A stretch of DNA of 36,393 nt from Gammaproteobacteria bacterium (GCA_018677555.1 JAHHOT010000009.1:1-36393); one strand, 5' to 3'. Counted from the first letter of the stretch, positions 7,100 to 16,576 are shown. Translations and numbers: made by a program. The notes: generated by a model from the sequence alone, not told the origin.

Positions 7100-7146
7100 C
7101 AGGTAAAGATTGTCACCTGACAGCCGATATAAGAACAGGTAACTGT
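7100..7146 (+). promoter_or_regulatory. Repeated CAGGTAA motifs before the GGDEF/EAL gene
   Basis: CAGGTAA occurs at 7100-7106 and again at 7136-7142. The first copy is opposed by ACCTG at 7115-7119, and the second sits inside ACAG-GTAA-CTGT. A possible -10 box TATAAG (7128-7133) lies between them but has no good -35 box. This may be an activator-dependent promoter; the evidence is weak. Confidence 0.25.
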
Positions 7147-7168
7147 CTGTTTTCGATGAGCGAGTTGT

Positions 7169-10100
7169 GTGAATCTTTCGTCGCGGAATTTTCTGCTGTT
7201 CTGCCTGTGGCCACTGGCCCTGCAGGCATCGGACGTGCATGCGGCTGCGGGAACTGCCGAGCCGCCGTTTCGCTATTACTCGGTCAGCGATGGCCTAACC
7301 CAATCCCAGATCTACGACATCGAGCAGGACAGTGTCGGCTACCTGTGGTTTACCACCGCGCGCGGACTCAACCGCTATAACGGCCAGGAATTCGACAACT
7401 ATACGATCAACGACGGATTACCGACCAACAGGCTTGCGGCGCTGTACATCGGTCCCGACAACCGCGTCTGGGTGGGCGATGCGCGCGGTGGCATAACGGT
7501 CTTGCACCGAGGCCGCATCGAGGCCGTGATCGAACCCGTCGGTCACCTGAGCACGCCCATCACCGACATTGCATTTGTCGATGGCCGCATTTTCGCGGTG
7601 GCGGACAGCCTCGGCGTGCTCGAAGTGATTGCCACTGACACCGGGTATGATCTGGTTGCACTCGTCGCCGGAGATCTCGGTGCGGGCAACATAGAGATAA
7701 GCGAGGGCACGGTCCGCATCGTCGCTCAGCAAAAAGTGTTTCGACTGACGCTTGAGGCACAACCGGCACTGGTCGAAGAACAGCAAGGCATCTGGCAATT
7801 GCACCAGGCGACTGACGGCGAACTGTGGATGGCCGACGAGCGCGGGCGTGTAGGCGTCTGGAAGGACGGTGAACTGGACGTGCGTGCGGTCATTGAATCA
7901 TCGGAACCGATCGTCAGCATTGCCAAGCAGCCGACCGGCCGAGTCTGGGTAGCGACTCCCGGATCCTTGCACGGTTTCGACGGTAATGGTGCCGGGCGCA
8001 TTCAGTCTGGTGCCGACATCGAGACTTTCGGCGGATTCGACGAGCTAACGGCCCTGTTCGTTGACCGCGAGAATACGCTATGGCTAGCCAGCAATTCGCG
8101 CCTGATTCGCTTTCTCGGAACCCGTTTTCGCCAGTTCAACCTCAAAACCGGGTCAGACCCGGAAACCGTCTGGGCAATCACCGAAGACAGCTCGGGTCGA
8201 TTCTGGTTTGGAACACAGAACAAGTTACTGCGCCGGAATCTGGACGAAAGCATAAGCGTTATTGGCAGCGACTATGGCGTTCCAATGGCACCGGTGCGGG
8301 ACGTGGTCCACGACAATGAAGGTCGCCTGTGGGCGGGGATTCGCGGCAAAGGCTTGTATGTCATCAATCCGGAATCGTTGCAGATCCGCCGCATCGAGGG
8401 AACGGAAGGGCTCGAGATCCTCGATGTGGAGACGGGCAATCCGGGAGAAGTATGGTTTTCGACCGTCGAGGCCGGCGTCTTCCGCGTGCGTACAGACGAC
8501 GGGTCGACGATGCAATTTCCATCGCCAGGCGGTACGACCATCTACACCATTGCTGCGTCGGGCGACGGCAGTGTCTGGTACGGCGCCGACGAAGTAGGGC
8601 TGATTCGCCTGGTGCCGAACGGCGGTACATACGTTGAAGAGCGCTTCGATCAAAATCACGGCCTGCAGCATCAGCTGTTCGACCACATACGCATGACAGG
8701 TGATGCAGAGGCCTGGATTGCGATGGATGAAGGTGGTCTGTACCGGTTCGCGAACGGCAAATTCAGCCGCTACGGCGAGAATGCACCGTTCGCCGATCAG
8801 ACGGTTTACCTGGTCGAGCCGCTCGATGACGGCACCCTTATCGTTGGCGGAGAGCAGGGTCTTTACCAGTTCGTGCCGGGCTCGGGTCGATTTGCGCACT
8901 ACAACCAGCTGCGCGGTTTCACCGGACTGGAGACGAACGTGCACGCCACCTACGTGGATTCGAATGGCGATCTGTGGATTGGCACAGTCGACGGCGCCGC
9001 GAGCATGGATACGTCGCAGCCCATGCCACAGGCGATCGAACCGTCACCACAGCTCGTGTTGATGGAAACCGGGCTGGACGGCCTGACCATCCCGGATGGT
9101 ACGCAAATCGAACCGGATCAACGCGGCGTGTTTATCGAGTTCGCCGCGGTGTCTCTGATCAATCCGAAAGGGCTGGAGTACAGCTACACATTGCTGGGCA
9201 TGGACGACGAATGGGGTGACGCGACGTCCAACCATTCGGTCAGTTACTCCAGCATTCCACCCGGCAACTACGAATTCATGGTGCGTGCCCGCTACGCGGG
9301 CGGTCGCTGGGGCGAGGAACTTGCCGCGCGCAAGTTCGAGGTGTTGCCGTTCTTCTGGCAACAACCCGCATTCGTTCTCCTTGCGCTGTTTGTTGCGCTT
9401 TTCGTCATCCGCGCGGTAATGGTATTCCGCACCCGCAATATCGAACGCCTCAATGAAAAACTGCGCGCGCAGGTCTCGGAACGAACGCGATCGATCGAGC
9501 AGGCACGACAACACTTGCAACTCAGCAACGAGAAACTGTCGAGTGAGATTCAGGAGCGGCGTAAAGCAGACACAGCCCGGGCTGAAGTCGAAACGCGTTT
9601 TCGCCGGGCATTCGAGAACGCGCCGATCGGCATGGGACTTCTCGATGCAAGCGGGCGACTGTTTGACGCCAACCCTGCCCTTATTCGCATGTTCTGGCCG
9701 CGCGGAGAACTGGCGGGAGAGGTCTTGTTCGCGTCGACTATGGATGGCGACGACGAGGCCCGTTTCAATAAACTCTACCGAAAACTGACGAGCTCCCAGG
9801 TCGACAGCATCGACGAGAACTTTCATTGCCAGAATTCCTCTGGCGAAGAGGTCAAGATCGTCGTCAACCTGTCAACCGTGCTGTCGGAGTCGGGTGACTT
9901 TCTCTACGCGGTTCTGCAGGTTCAGGACGTCACCGAGTCGCTGAAGCTCACCAACCAGCTCGAGTATCAGGCTGCCTACGACGAATTAACGGGGCTGCTC
10001 AACCGGCGTGCGTTCGAGGCGAAACTCAAACAGGCCTGGGATACCGGCAATGTCGGCAGCAAGTTGAGCTTTCTTATCTTCATGGATCTTGATCAGTTCA

Positions 10101-11302
10101 AAGTGGTCAACGATACCTCGGGCCATGCTGCCGGCGACCAGCTATTGCGAGGCGTCAGCCAGATTCTGGTCGACAGCGTCAGGGCGGACGACACTGTGTG
10201 CCGGCTCGGTGGTGACGAGTTCGGCATTATCCTGTGGCAATGCCCGCCCGAGGTCGCACGCCGTATCGCCGAATCGATTCGTTCGAGCATCGAAAATTTT
10301 CGATTCCACTGGGACAATGAGACCTATCGCATCGGGGTGAGTATCGGCGGCGTACCGCTGGACCCGGACATCGGTGATACCGGAGAAATACAACAACTTG
10401 CGGACGCCGCCTGCTATGCAGCCAAGGAAGCCGGCCGAAACCGGGTTCACATAGTGTCTGGTGGACAGGACGACGCCCGGGTGCACCGCGGCCAGGTGCG
10501 TTGGGTGCAGCGCTTGCGTGAGGCCATGGACAACAATCGTTTCGCAATCTATGGGCAGGTTATCAAGCCACTCGACGACGCGAGCGACGAGCCGGAACGC
10601 ATAGAGATTCTTCTGCGGTTGCGGGATGCCGAGACACGACGGCTTATCCCGCCGGGCGCCTTTTTGCCCGCAGCGGAGCGTTACGGGCTCAGCATGGAAC
10701 TGGATGAATGGGTCGTGCGCAGTCTGCTCGACACATTATTCATACATCATGCATTCCAGGCGTGTCATCGCAAATACTGGATCAATCTGTCGGGTACCAG
10801 TATTGGCGATAAACGCTTCGCGACTTTCCTGAAGGACGCAATCAAACGCTCCCCGCTACCGCCAGGAACCGTCAACTTCGAGATTACCGAAACCGCCGTA
10901 ATTCGCAGCGTGGTTGAGGCCGGCAAGCTGATGGCAGACTTGCGCGAGATGGGCTGTCAGTTTGCGCTTGACGACTTCGGCAGCGGCCTCTCGTCTTTCG
11001 GCTACCTCAAGAAATTGCCGGTCGACTATCTGAAGATCGATGGAATGTTCATTCGAGACATTTTGCGCGACGAGACGGATCGGATATTCGTAAAGTCGAT
11101 CATCGACATAGGACACACGCTCAATATCAAGACGATCGCCGAGTTCGTCGAGAACGACGAGATGCTGGGTGTTGTCCGCGAACTCGGTGCAGATTACGCG
11201 CAAGGTTTCGGCATCGGTCGCCCGTTCGAACTGGCACCCAAATTTCCACGAGCCGGCGCATCCGGCTTCGACGTTATCGAACTTAGAAAACAGGCAGGAT
11301 GA
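7169..11302 (+). CDS. Propeller-Y_Y_Y-PAS-GGDEF-EAL c-di-GMP signalling protein
   Basis: A 1377-residue membrane sensor that should make and/or degrade cyclic di-GMP. In order: signal peptide (1-25); periplasmic two-component-regulator propeller repeats (about 30-620, with repeated G.LW.GT-like phrases); a Y_Y_Y domain (about 645-728); one membrane helix (734-755); a coiled coil (760-805); PAS (808-935); GGDEF (940-1098); and EAL (1113-1370). The GGDEF motif (1014-1018) is intact and preceded by an RxxD inhibitory site (RADD). The EAL motif reads EIL (1146-1148), but NLSG, EITET, DDFGSG (from 1268), KIDG and EFVEN are present, so phosphodiesterase activity remains possible. The start is a GTG with a weak ribosome site. 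Its stop overlaps the HDOD gene start. Confidence 0.92.
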   Translation: MNLSSRNFLLFCLWPLALQASDVHAAAGTAEPPFRYYSVSDGLTQSQIYDIEQDSVGYLWFTTARGLNRYNGQEFDNYTINDGLPTNRLAALYIGPDNRVWVGDARGGITVLHRGRIEAVIEPVGHLSTPITDIAFVDGRIFAVADSLGVLEVIATDTGYDLVALVAGDLGAGNIEISEGTVRIVAQQKVFRLTLEAQPALVEEQQGIWQLHQATDGELWMADERGRVGVWKDGELDVRAVIESSEPIVSIAKQPTGRVWVATPGSLHGFDGNGAGRIQSGADIETFGGFDELTALFVDRENTLWLASNSRLIRFLGTRFRQFNLKTGSDPETVWAITEDSSGRFWFGTQNKLLRRNLDESISVIGSDYGVPMAPVRDVVHDNEGRLWAGIRGKGLYVINPESLQIRRIEGTEGLEILDVETGNPGEVWFSTVEAGVFRVRTDDGSTMQFPSPGGTTIYTIAASGDGSVWYGADEVGLIRLVPNGGTYVEERFDQNHGLQHQLFDHIRMTGDAEAWIAMDEGGLYRFANGKFSRYGENAPFADQTVYLVEPLDDGTLIVGGEQGLYQFVPGSGRFAHYNQLRGFTGLETNVHATYVDSNGDLWIGTVDGAASMDTSQPMPQAIEPSPQLVLMETGLDGLTIPDGTQIEPDQRGVFIEFAAVSLINPKGLEYSYTLLGMDDEWGDATSNHSVSYSSIPPGNYEFMVRARYAGGRWGEELAARKFEVLPFFWQQPAFVLLALFVALFVIRAVMVFRTRNIERLNEKLRAQVSERTRSIEQARQHLQLSNEKLSSEIQERRKADTARAEVETRFRRAFENAPIGMGLLDASGRLFDANPALIRMFWPRGELAGEVLFASTMDGDDEARFNKLYRKLTSSQVDSIDENFHCQNSSGEEVKIVVNLSTVLSESGDFLYAVLQVQDVTESLKLTNQLEYQAAYDELTGLLNRRAFEAKLKQAWDTGNVGSKLSFLIFMDLDQFKVVNDTSGHAAGDQLLRGVSQILVDSVRADDTVCRLGGDEFGIILWQCPPEVARRIAESIRSSIENFRFHWDNETYRIGVSIGGVPLDPDIGDTGEIQQLADAACYAAKEAGRNRVHIVSGGQDDARVHRGQVRWVQRLREAMDNNRFAIYGQVIKPLDDASDEPERIEILLRLRDAETRRLIPPGAFLPAAERYGLSMELDEWVVRSLLDTLFIHHAFQACHRKYWINLSGTSIGDKRFATFLKDAIKRSPLPPGTVNFEITETAVIRSVVEAGKLMADLREMGCQFALDDFGSGLSSFGYLKKLPVDYLKIDGMFIRDILRDETDRIFVKSIIDIGHTLNIKTIAEFVENDEMLGVVRELGADYAQGFGIGRPFELAPKFPRAGASGFDVIELRKQAG

Positions 11303-12192
11303 GAGAAACGATGGCTACCAATGCAGCGACGGATTCAACGACGACGGCAACCAAAATTGCGGAATCGCTTGCCGCTTTACCCCCGTTGCCAGCGACAGCG
11401 CAGGAGATATTGACCTGTTTCGGCGACGAGTTCATCGATGCCGACAAGGTTGCCGCTGTGGTCCAGGGCGACCCGGGCATTTGCGCCAAGCTGCTCGGCC
11501 TCGCCAACTCGGCCTACTTCGGGCTCGCGGAGCCAGTGAACAACATTGGCGAGGCTATTGCGCGAGTGCTGGGCGTCGATACCGTTCGCTCGCTCGTGCT
11601 GGCAATGGCGATCCAGCAATCGTTCAACAGCCGGAAATGTCCGGCGTTCGATACCGGCAGATTCTGGACACAGTCATTGTTGACGGCCGAATGCAGTAAA
11701 AAAATTGCCACCCAGGATGACGAGGCAGGCGACGCCGTACGAGATCTGGCTTATTCGGCCGGTCTTTGCCATAACCTCGGTCTCCTGGCGCTCGCGCACA
11801 TGGAGCCGTCGATCACTAACAGCGCTCTGCAGGCGCACAGCGGTGAGCAGGAAGCAGACGACCTTCGCAAACACCTGCTGGACAAGCTGAATACGGATCA
11901 CCGAATTATGACCGCCGAGCTCTCCCGGCTGTGGTCGCTGCCCCAGCCAATGGTAGAGGCGTATCGGTACCGTGCCTATCCGGACGTGCCGCCAGCCGAC
12001 AGGCTCGGCATCATCGTCTCTGCAGCAGCAATCGCGGTCGGCAACCTGGAAATCGAGCCGGAGCGGCAGCGGCCCCTCGACGAGTTAGCCGACAAACTGG
12101 GCACGGATGTCGACTCGCTAACGACTATGGCGACTTTCGGTGACCGTCAGCGGGAACGCATTCAATCCGTCGCTGGCAATATGACCGGTTGA
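11299..12192 (+). CDS. HDOD-domain signalling protein
   Basis: A 297-residue HDOD protein, a catalytically inactive relative of HD phosphohydrolases used in c-di-GMP and stress signalling. Typical phrases are LPPLPATAQEIL, VVQGDPGICAKLLGLANSAYFG, IGEAIARVLGVDTVRSLVLA and a GLCHNLGLLAL region, where a true HD pair is absent. It is coupled to the GGDEF/EAL gene by an ATGA overlap (11299-11302). A second ATG at 11311 is a possible alternative start, giving MATNAATD. The overlap implies the two are made together; direct contact is inferred. Confidence 0.88.
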   Translation: MRETMATNAATDSTTTATKIAESLAALPPLPATAQEILTCFGDEFIDADKVAAVVQGDPGICAKLLGLANSAYFGLAEPVNNIGEAIARVLGVDTVRSLVLAMAIQQSFNSRKCPAFDTGRFWTQSLLTAECSKKIATQDDEAGDAVRDLAYSAGLCHNLGLLALAHMEPSITNSALQAHSGEQEADDLRKHLLDKLNTDHRIMTAELSRLWSLPQPMVEAYRYRAYPDVPPADRLGIIVSAAAIAVGNLEIEPERQRPLDELADKLGTDVDSLTTMATFGDRQRERIQSVAGNMTG

Positions 12193-12325
12193 ATTGCCGA
12201 CGCTTGCGCATAGGTGAAAATTCGCGCGAGACGCCTTATTCCAAAAGTGAATTTGGGCCGCCGGAACAACGCCCGGTGCCAGCCCTCCTGTTATGCGCAC
12301 GCTCGGGCCTGGATTCAGCCGCTGC

Positions 12326-12334
12326 TGTTATACT
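12326..12334 (+). promoter_or_regulatory. Extended -10 promoter of the small lipoprotein gene
   Basis: TGT followed by TATACT (12329-12334) is an extended -10 element. No -35 box is recognisable 17 bases upstream. It lies 45 bases before the start codon at 12379. Confidence 0.4.
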
Positions 12335-12378
12335 GGCTATAGTCACACAGGCAGCGGTTCGGCGAGAGGTGTCCGATC

Positions 12379-12627
12379 ATGATCAGCCTTAAAAAATTAT
12401 TCGCACCAGTGCTTCTGGCGTTGTTTGCCGGTTGCGCGTCCAATCCGGAGTCACAGACAGCGAGCCGAAATTCCAGCTTTCAGTGCCCGCGGGGCGAGAC
12501 GATGATTTGTGAGGTGCGGAATACGAGCCGCATCACGCACGGCTCGTTCAGCAAGCGAGGCAGGAACTGCACCTGCCAGGATGAATCGCGTGAGGGCCCA
12601 GCCATCATTCCCGAGATTCGGCAATAG
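12379..12627 (+). CDS. Small lipoprotein, unknown function
   Basis: An 82-residue predicted lipoprotein: a short basic N-terminus, a hydrophobic stretch and the lipobox LFAGC with the lipidated cysteine at position 19. The mature part has four more cysteines (C36, C44, C64, C66), including a CTC pair, which suggests disulfides. I do not recognise the family. GAGAGG lies before the ATG. Its last 23 bases overlap the end of the convergent gene on the minus strand, so both stop codons lie inside the neighbouring gene. Confidence 0.7.
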   Translation: MISLKKLFAPVLLALFAGCASNPESQTASRNSSFQCPRGETMICEVRNTSRITHGSFSKRGRNCTCQDESREGPAIIPEIRQ

Positions 12628-13396
12628 CTGCACAGGTATCCGACAGAAACCCGACGGCATAACTGTCCGTCTTGTACCTGACTACCGGCGGTAAACCTTC
12701 GACCGGTTCGGCGAGCAGCCAGTAGCGTCCACCACTTGCATCAGGGCCGGGCGGGTACACGTCGCCATTGTCGTGATGCCACTCGACGTCCACTAGCCGC
12801 AACACAACTTCACGCCCGTTGTGAACAATTTTTTCCGTGCCCGCGGATCGCACGATGACGCGGTATTGCGCGTCGAAGTTCATCATGGACGCGGCAAGTT
12901 CGTAGCTGTCGATTGTGTAGTCGAGTGTCGCGAGCGGCAGTCCGAGAACCGCACCGTGAAACATCGTTGAGCTAATCGTCCCGTTTACCGATTGCGGTTC
13001 CGCAGCGCCGCGTTGCACCATGCCCTTGTATCCATTTGCATCCAGCTCTCGCTTCGCGGTTGCCAGAAGCTGACCGTCGGCTCCCGTTACCGCGAGCTCC
13101 ATGACCAGCGGCGCAAATGACGCACGATCGAACACGGTTATCGCGACACTCCTTATTCCGTCAGGGCGCGTGCTGGTCTGGCTGTGCAGCAGCCGATCGC
13201 CGTCGATGGTGGTTTCCTCCGTCACGATTCCTGCGTCCACCCATTGCTCGTCCTGCAACGCGCACTGAAGCCAGTTGTGCCGGTAGCTGCCGATCAGTCG
13301 GCCGTCGACCGTGCCGTCGCCAAGGTCGATACGCAGCGGTGCAGCAATGGCTGTGGTGTGCGCTGCGAGGAAGCAGAGATATGCGATTCGATACAT
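12605..13396 (-). CDS. Secreted protein of unknown function
   Basis: About 263 residues with a Sec signal peptide (MYRIAYLCFLAAHTTAIAA). I take the ATG at 13396 rather than 13450 because it puts the signal at the N-terminus. The mature protein is beta-rich by eye, with phrases such as LDYTIDSYELAASMMNF and VEWHHDNGDVYPPGPDASGG. Two cysteines, one early (WLQCALQD) and one near the end (SDTCAA), could pair. I do not recognise the family. The gene lies 79 bases after the ToxR-like regulator on the same strand, so the two may be co-transcribed and the protein may be its periplasmic partner; that is inference. Confidence 0.65.
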   Translation of the reverse strand: MYRIAYLCFLAAHTTAIAAPLRIDLGDGTVDGRLIGSYRHNWLQCALQDEQWVDAGIVTEETTIDGDRLLHSQTSTRPDGIRSVAITVFDRASFAPLVMELAVTGADGQLLATAKRELDANGYKGMVQRGAAEPQSVNGTISSTMFHGAVLGLPLATLDYTIDSYELAASMMNFDAQYRVIVRSAGTEKIVHNGREVVLRLVDVEWHHDNGDVYPPGPDASGGRYWLLAEPVEGLPPVVRYKTDSYAVGFLSDTCAAIAESRE

Positions 13397-13475
13397 GGAT
13401 TCGCCCGGTTTTAAAAATCCGAGCAAATCGCGGCGCGGTGAATGCCGCAAGTCTATTCTTGTCTTTTCGGGGAAA

Positions 13476-14222
13476 TCAGGTGCGTACGTCGGGGCAGCGA
13501 TTGAACTTCCGGACGCGGTCCGACTCTGGTTCGAAACTGATCATGCGGCAATTGCCGTCTTTCTGGACGCGGAATACGACCTGGCGACGATCGGCCGAGA
13601 TAATCGGGCTTCCAACCAGCAAGTCGTGATCGTTCGGTATGAGGATGCGTCGGCAGCCTGTCGTGTAATCGACCACGATCGAGTTGTCATGCAGATCGGC
13701 CCTTGCCACGCGGTGCTCGTCCCGCTGCGTGAAGAATTTCGTCGGCGACCAGTTCGAAACGGCGAGCACGAGCAGCAGCGCAGTGGCAGCGAATGCCCCC
13801 AGCGATCGGCGCGGGGCCGACTGGCCGGCTGCTCCATCGCTGCGGGCCGTCGTCTGCGCGAGCGATCGGCCCAGCCACTGGTAGCCGAGGCGCGGGATCG
13901 TGCGTATGAAAACCGGTTCCGCGGCGTTGTCGCCCAGTGCCAGCCGAATTGACCAGATCGCCTGGCGAACCCCTTTGTCGCCCGTAAGGTAGTTACCACG
14001 CCAAATGGTATCGATGAGTTCGTTGCGCGATACCCGGGCCGGGGCGCGCCGCACCAGCATGGCCAGGACCTCTTGTGCCTTGTATTGCAGTGGCAGTTCG
14101 GCGCCGTCAAGCAGCAGCCAACCGGAATCGGGGTGCAGGGAAAACGTCGGGCCGGGGTCGCGATCCACTTGGCGGGATTCCTGTTGAGCCGGTCGATTAG
14201 TAATCCGACCGCAGCGCGCCAA
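13476..14222 (-). CDS. ToxR/CadC-like membrane-bound transcriptional regulator
   Basis: About 248 residues. The N-terminal winged-helix domain of the OmpR/CadC type (about residues 25-120) ends in IRTIPRLGYQW, the usual wing signature. A single membrane helix follows (about 142-157) and then a short periplasmic tail with three cysteines (C190, C225, C243), reminiscent of the disulfide-bearing sensory tails of ToxR and CadC. The first possible start is a TTG at 14222. A GTG at 14168, with AGGA 10 bases upstream, is a good alternative. It is divergent from the MFS transporter at 14281 and upstream of a secreted protein gene, so either may be its target. Confidence 0.82.
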   Translation of the reverse strand: MARCGRITNRPAQQESRQVDRDPGPTFSLHPDSGWLLLDGAELPLQYKAQEVLAMLVRRAPARVSRNELIDTIWRGNYLTGDKGVRQAIWSIRLALGDNAAEPVFIRTIPRLGYQWLGRSLAQTTARSDGAAGQSAPRRSLGAFAATALLLVLAVSNWSPTKFFTQRDEHRVARADLHDNSIVVDYTTGCRRILIPNDHDLLVGSPIISADRRQVVFRVQKDGNCRMISFEPESDRVRKFNRCPDVRT

Positions 14223-14280
14223 CCGAGTTCATACAGACTGCTCGTTCTGGATAAAGCGGGCAAGTCGGGTTTCCGGTAAG

Positions 14281-15567
14281 GTGCCGGGCACTTCCCGGAT
14301 CGCCGACACGACTGAATTGACGCCCGCATCGCAACCCGTCATCCGCCTGGGCATACGCGAAAACCTGTTCCAGTTTTCGCTGCTGGTCCTGGTCAACGGG
14401 TTCGTGGGCGCGATGGTCGGCATGGAACGCGCGATATTGCCGGCGATCGCCGAGGACGAATTCCAACTGGCGGCGCGCACGGCGATCCTGTCGTTCATTT
14501 TCGTGTTTGGCATCAGCAAGGCGTTGACAAACTACCTCGCTGGCCGGCTTTCCGATCGCTACGGCCGGCGCGCCGTGCTGATCATCGGGTGGCTGGTGGC
14601 CGTGCCGGTGCCGTTTATCCTGATGTGGGCGCCCGGCTGGTCCTGGGTCATATTCGCCAACCTGTTTCTCGGCATAAGCCAGGGCCTTACCTGGTCGACA
14701 ACGGTCATCATGAAGATCGACCTGGCCGGGCCGCGCAATCGCGGACTCGCCATGGGGATCAATGAATTTGCCGGCTACTTCGCGGTAGCACTTGCAGCCC
14801 TTGCGACCGGATATGTGGCAAGCGTGTCTGGCCTTCGTCCGGAACCGTTCTATCTCGGCGTCGCATTCGTCGCAATCGGCCTGTTACTGTCGCTCGGGCT
14901 GGTACGGGAAACCAGGCAACATGCACAGTTCGAAGCGCAAGTGGCCGGGCAATCGGACGACGAGCCGCCGCCATCCCAGTCCGATATCTTCAAAAGGACC
15001 TCTTTTACCGATCGCGATCTCTCTGCCGTCAGCCAGGCGGGGTTGATCAACAATCTCAACGACGGTGTTGCCTGGGGCCTGTTTCCCTTGCTTTTCGCGG
15101 CGGCCAGCATGGATATCCGGCAGATCGGCTGGCTGGCTGCCATCTATCCGGCCGTGTGGGGCCTCGGACAGTTGTTTACCGGCGCATTGTCGGATCGTTT
15201 CGGCCGCAAACCGTTCATCATGTACGGCATGTGGCTGCAGTCGGCCGGTATTGCCGTTGTCGTTTCATCCGCAGCGCTCCCGGGGTTTGCCGTCGGGTCG
15301 GTGTTACTCGGCGTTGGCACGGCAATGGTTTACCCGACGCTGCTGGCTGCAATAGGCGACGTCGCGCATCCGGCGTGGAGGGCGTCAGCCGTTGGTGTGT
15401 ATCGCCTGTGGCGCGATCTTGGCTACGCATTCGGTGCCATCGTCGGCGGCGTAATTGCGGATCTCATTGGCATGGATGCGTCATTGTGGTGCGTTGCCGC
15501 TATTACCTTTACGTCGGGCGTGATTGTCTGGAAACGCATGCGTGAGACGCATGCAACCCGCGGATGA
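14281..15567 (+). CDS. MFS transporter
   Basis: A 428-residue major facilitator with about 12 membrane helices. The MFS loop signature appears in both halves (GRLSDRYGRRA and GALSDRFGRKP), and a charged cytoplasmic loop lies in the middle (QHAQFEAQVAGQSDDEPPPSQ). The substrate cannot be told from sequence; drug or metabolite efflux is possible. The GTG start has a poor ribosome site. It is divergent from the ToxR-like regulator, which may control it. Confidence 0.9.
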   Translation: MPGTSRIADTTELTPASQPVIRLGIRENLFQFSLLVLVNGFVGAMVGMERAILPAIAEDEFQLAARTAILSFIFVFGISKALTNYLAGRLSDRYGRRAVLIIGWLVAVPVPFILMWAPGWSWVIFANLFLGISQGLTWSTTVIMKIDLAGPRNRGLAMGINEFAGYFAVALAALATGYVASVSGLRPEPFYLGVAFVAIGLLLSLGLVRETRQHAQFEAQVAGQSDDEPPPSQSDIFKRTSFTDRDLSAVSQAGLINNLNDGVAWGLFPLLFAAASMDIRQIGWLAAIYPAVWGLGQLFTGALSDRFGRKPFIMYGMWLQSAGIAVVVSSAALPGFAVGSVLLGVGTAMVYPTLLAAIGDVAHPAWRASAVGVYRLWRDLGYAFGAIVGGVIADLIGMDASLWCVAAITFTSGVIVWKRMRETHATRG

Positions 15568-15796
15568 GTACAAAAGCGTCGGCAATTTGCGACACACTCG
15601 CTTAATCGTTACGACGGAATTCAAATAGCAAACACCACATATAGTGTTCTGGACTCGCTATAACACTTTATGTAGGATTGTTGCCGCAAGTGAATCGCGG
15701 GCTGTCACGTTTTGGGCAGTTGCAGTACCGGATCTTCGCCTGTGGCTGACCGCGCCTTTTGTTCGCCAACGGAGAGGGGTTTAACCCCGGCAGAAC

Positions 15797-16564
15797 ATGA
15801 TTGAAACAGCGGATCGAGGCAATCGTCACAAGATTGTCGTACTCAACCCAAAAGGCGGGTGCGGTAAAACTACGCTCGCTACCAACATCGCCAGTTACTA
15901 CGCTCGCCACGGTGCTCCACCAACGCTGATGGATTACGACCCGCAAGGGTATTCCATGCGCTGGCTGGAGAAGCGACCGGAAAATCTTCCACACGTCCAC
16001 GGCGTCACCGCCTTCGACGCCTATGGAGGGTTGTTGCAACATGCGGATGACCTCGTCAACGACGAAAGTGACGTGTGTATTTGCGACGTTCCGGCAGCGC
16101 TGAACCAGGAGCAGGTACACGACATCGCGTACGATGCACACAGTATCCTGATACCTGTGATGCCATCAGAGATCGATGTGTATTCTGCGTCACGGTTCAT
16201 CGCCGAGCTGTTACTGGTTGCGCAATTTGATCGGCGTGACGGCCAGCTGGCCGTCGTCGCAAATCGAACGCGGGTCAATACGCGAAGCTTCAAGATGCTG
16301 ATGCGTTTCCTGACCAGCTTGCGCATTCCAATCGTGTCGGTGCTGCGGGACAGCCAGAACTACGTATTCGCGGCGGCGAACGGTGTCGGGGTTCACGACC
16401 TGCCACCGTCGCGCGCCAGCAAAGACGTATTTCAGATGGACCTGATCATCAACTGGCTGAATCAGTGGCGGATGCGAAGACTGGATTCCGCAACCACTGC
16501 GCAGTTCGAGCATCTGCCGGGCGCGGAAATACTGACACCAGCGCAGCACCGCCACGCACGCTGA
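15797..16564 (+). CDS. Orphan ParA/MinD-family ATPase
   Basis: A 255-residue ParA-like ATPase. It has a deviant Walker A with signature lysine (NPKGGCGKTT, residues 17-26), a switch DYDPQG, a Walker B-like region DVCICDVPA and an RDSQNYVFAAANG segment. No ParB or parS-like cluster is seen nearby, so it is not an obvious chromosome or plasmid partition gene. Orphan ParA proteins often position protein clusters such as chemoreceptors, carboxysomes or poles. The next gene on the same strand is a J-domain/PilZ protein, 270 bases away across a hairpin and an inverted-repeat element. The 229 bases before it contain AGTGTT (15643-15648) facing AACACT (15662-15667) around a TATAAC. Confidence 0.85.
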   Translation: MIETADRGNRHKIVVLNPKGGCGKTTLATNIASYYARHGAPPTLMDYDPQGYSMRWLEKRPENLPHVHGVTAFDAYGGLLQHADDLVNDESDVCICDVPAALNQEQVHDIAYDAHSILIPVMPSEIDVYSASRFIAELLLVAQFDRRDGQLAVVANRTRVNTRSFKMLMRFLTSLRIPIVSVLRDSQNYVFAAANGVGVHDLPPSRASKDVFQMDLIINWLNQWRMRRLDSATTAQFEHLPGAEILTPAQHRHAR

Positions 16565-16576
16565 GCGCAGCAGACA

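Noticed and set aside
14234-14249. CAGAC-N6-TTCTG as a fourth TetR operator
   Set aside because: One half-site is imperfect and only 10 of 16 positions are symmetric. It is probably chance, so it is kept only as a remark.
15643-15667. AGTGTT / AACACT inverted repeat before the parA-like gene as a parS site
   Set aside because: Arms are only 6 bases with a 13-base gap, and it does not resemble the parS consensus. No ParB gene is present.
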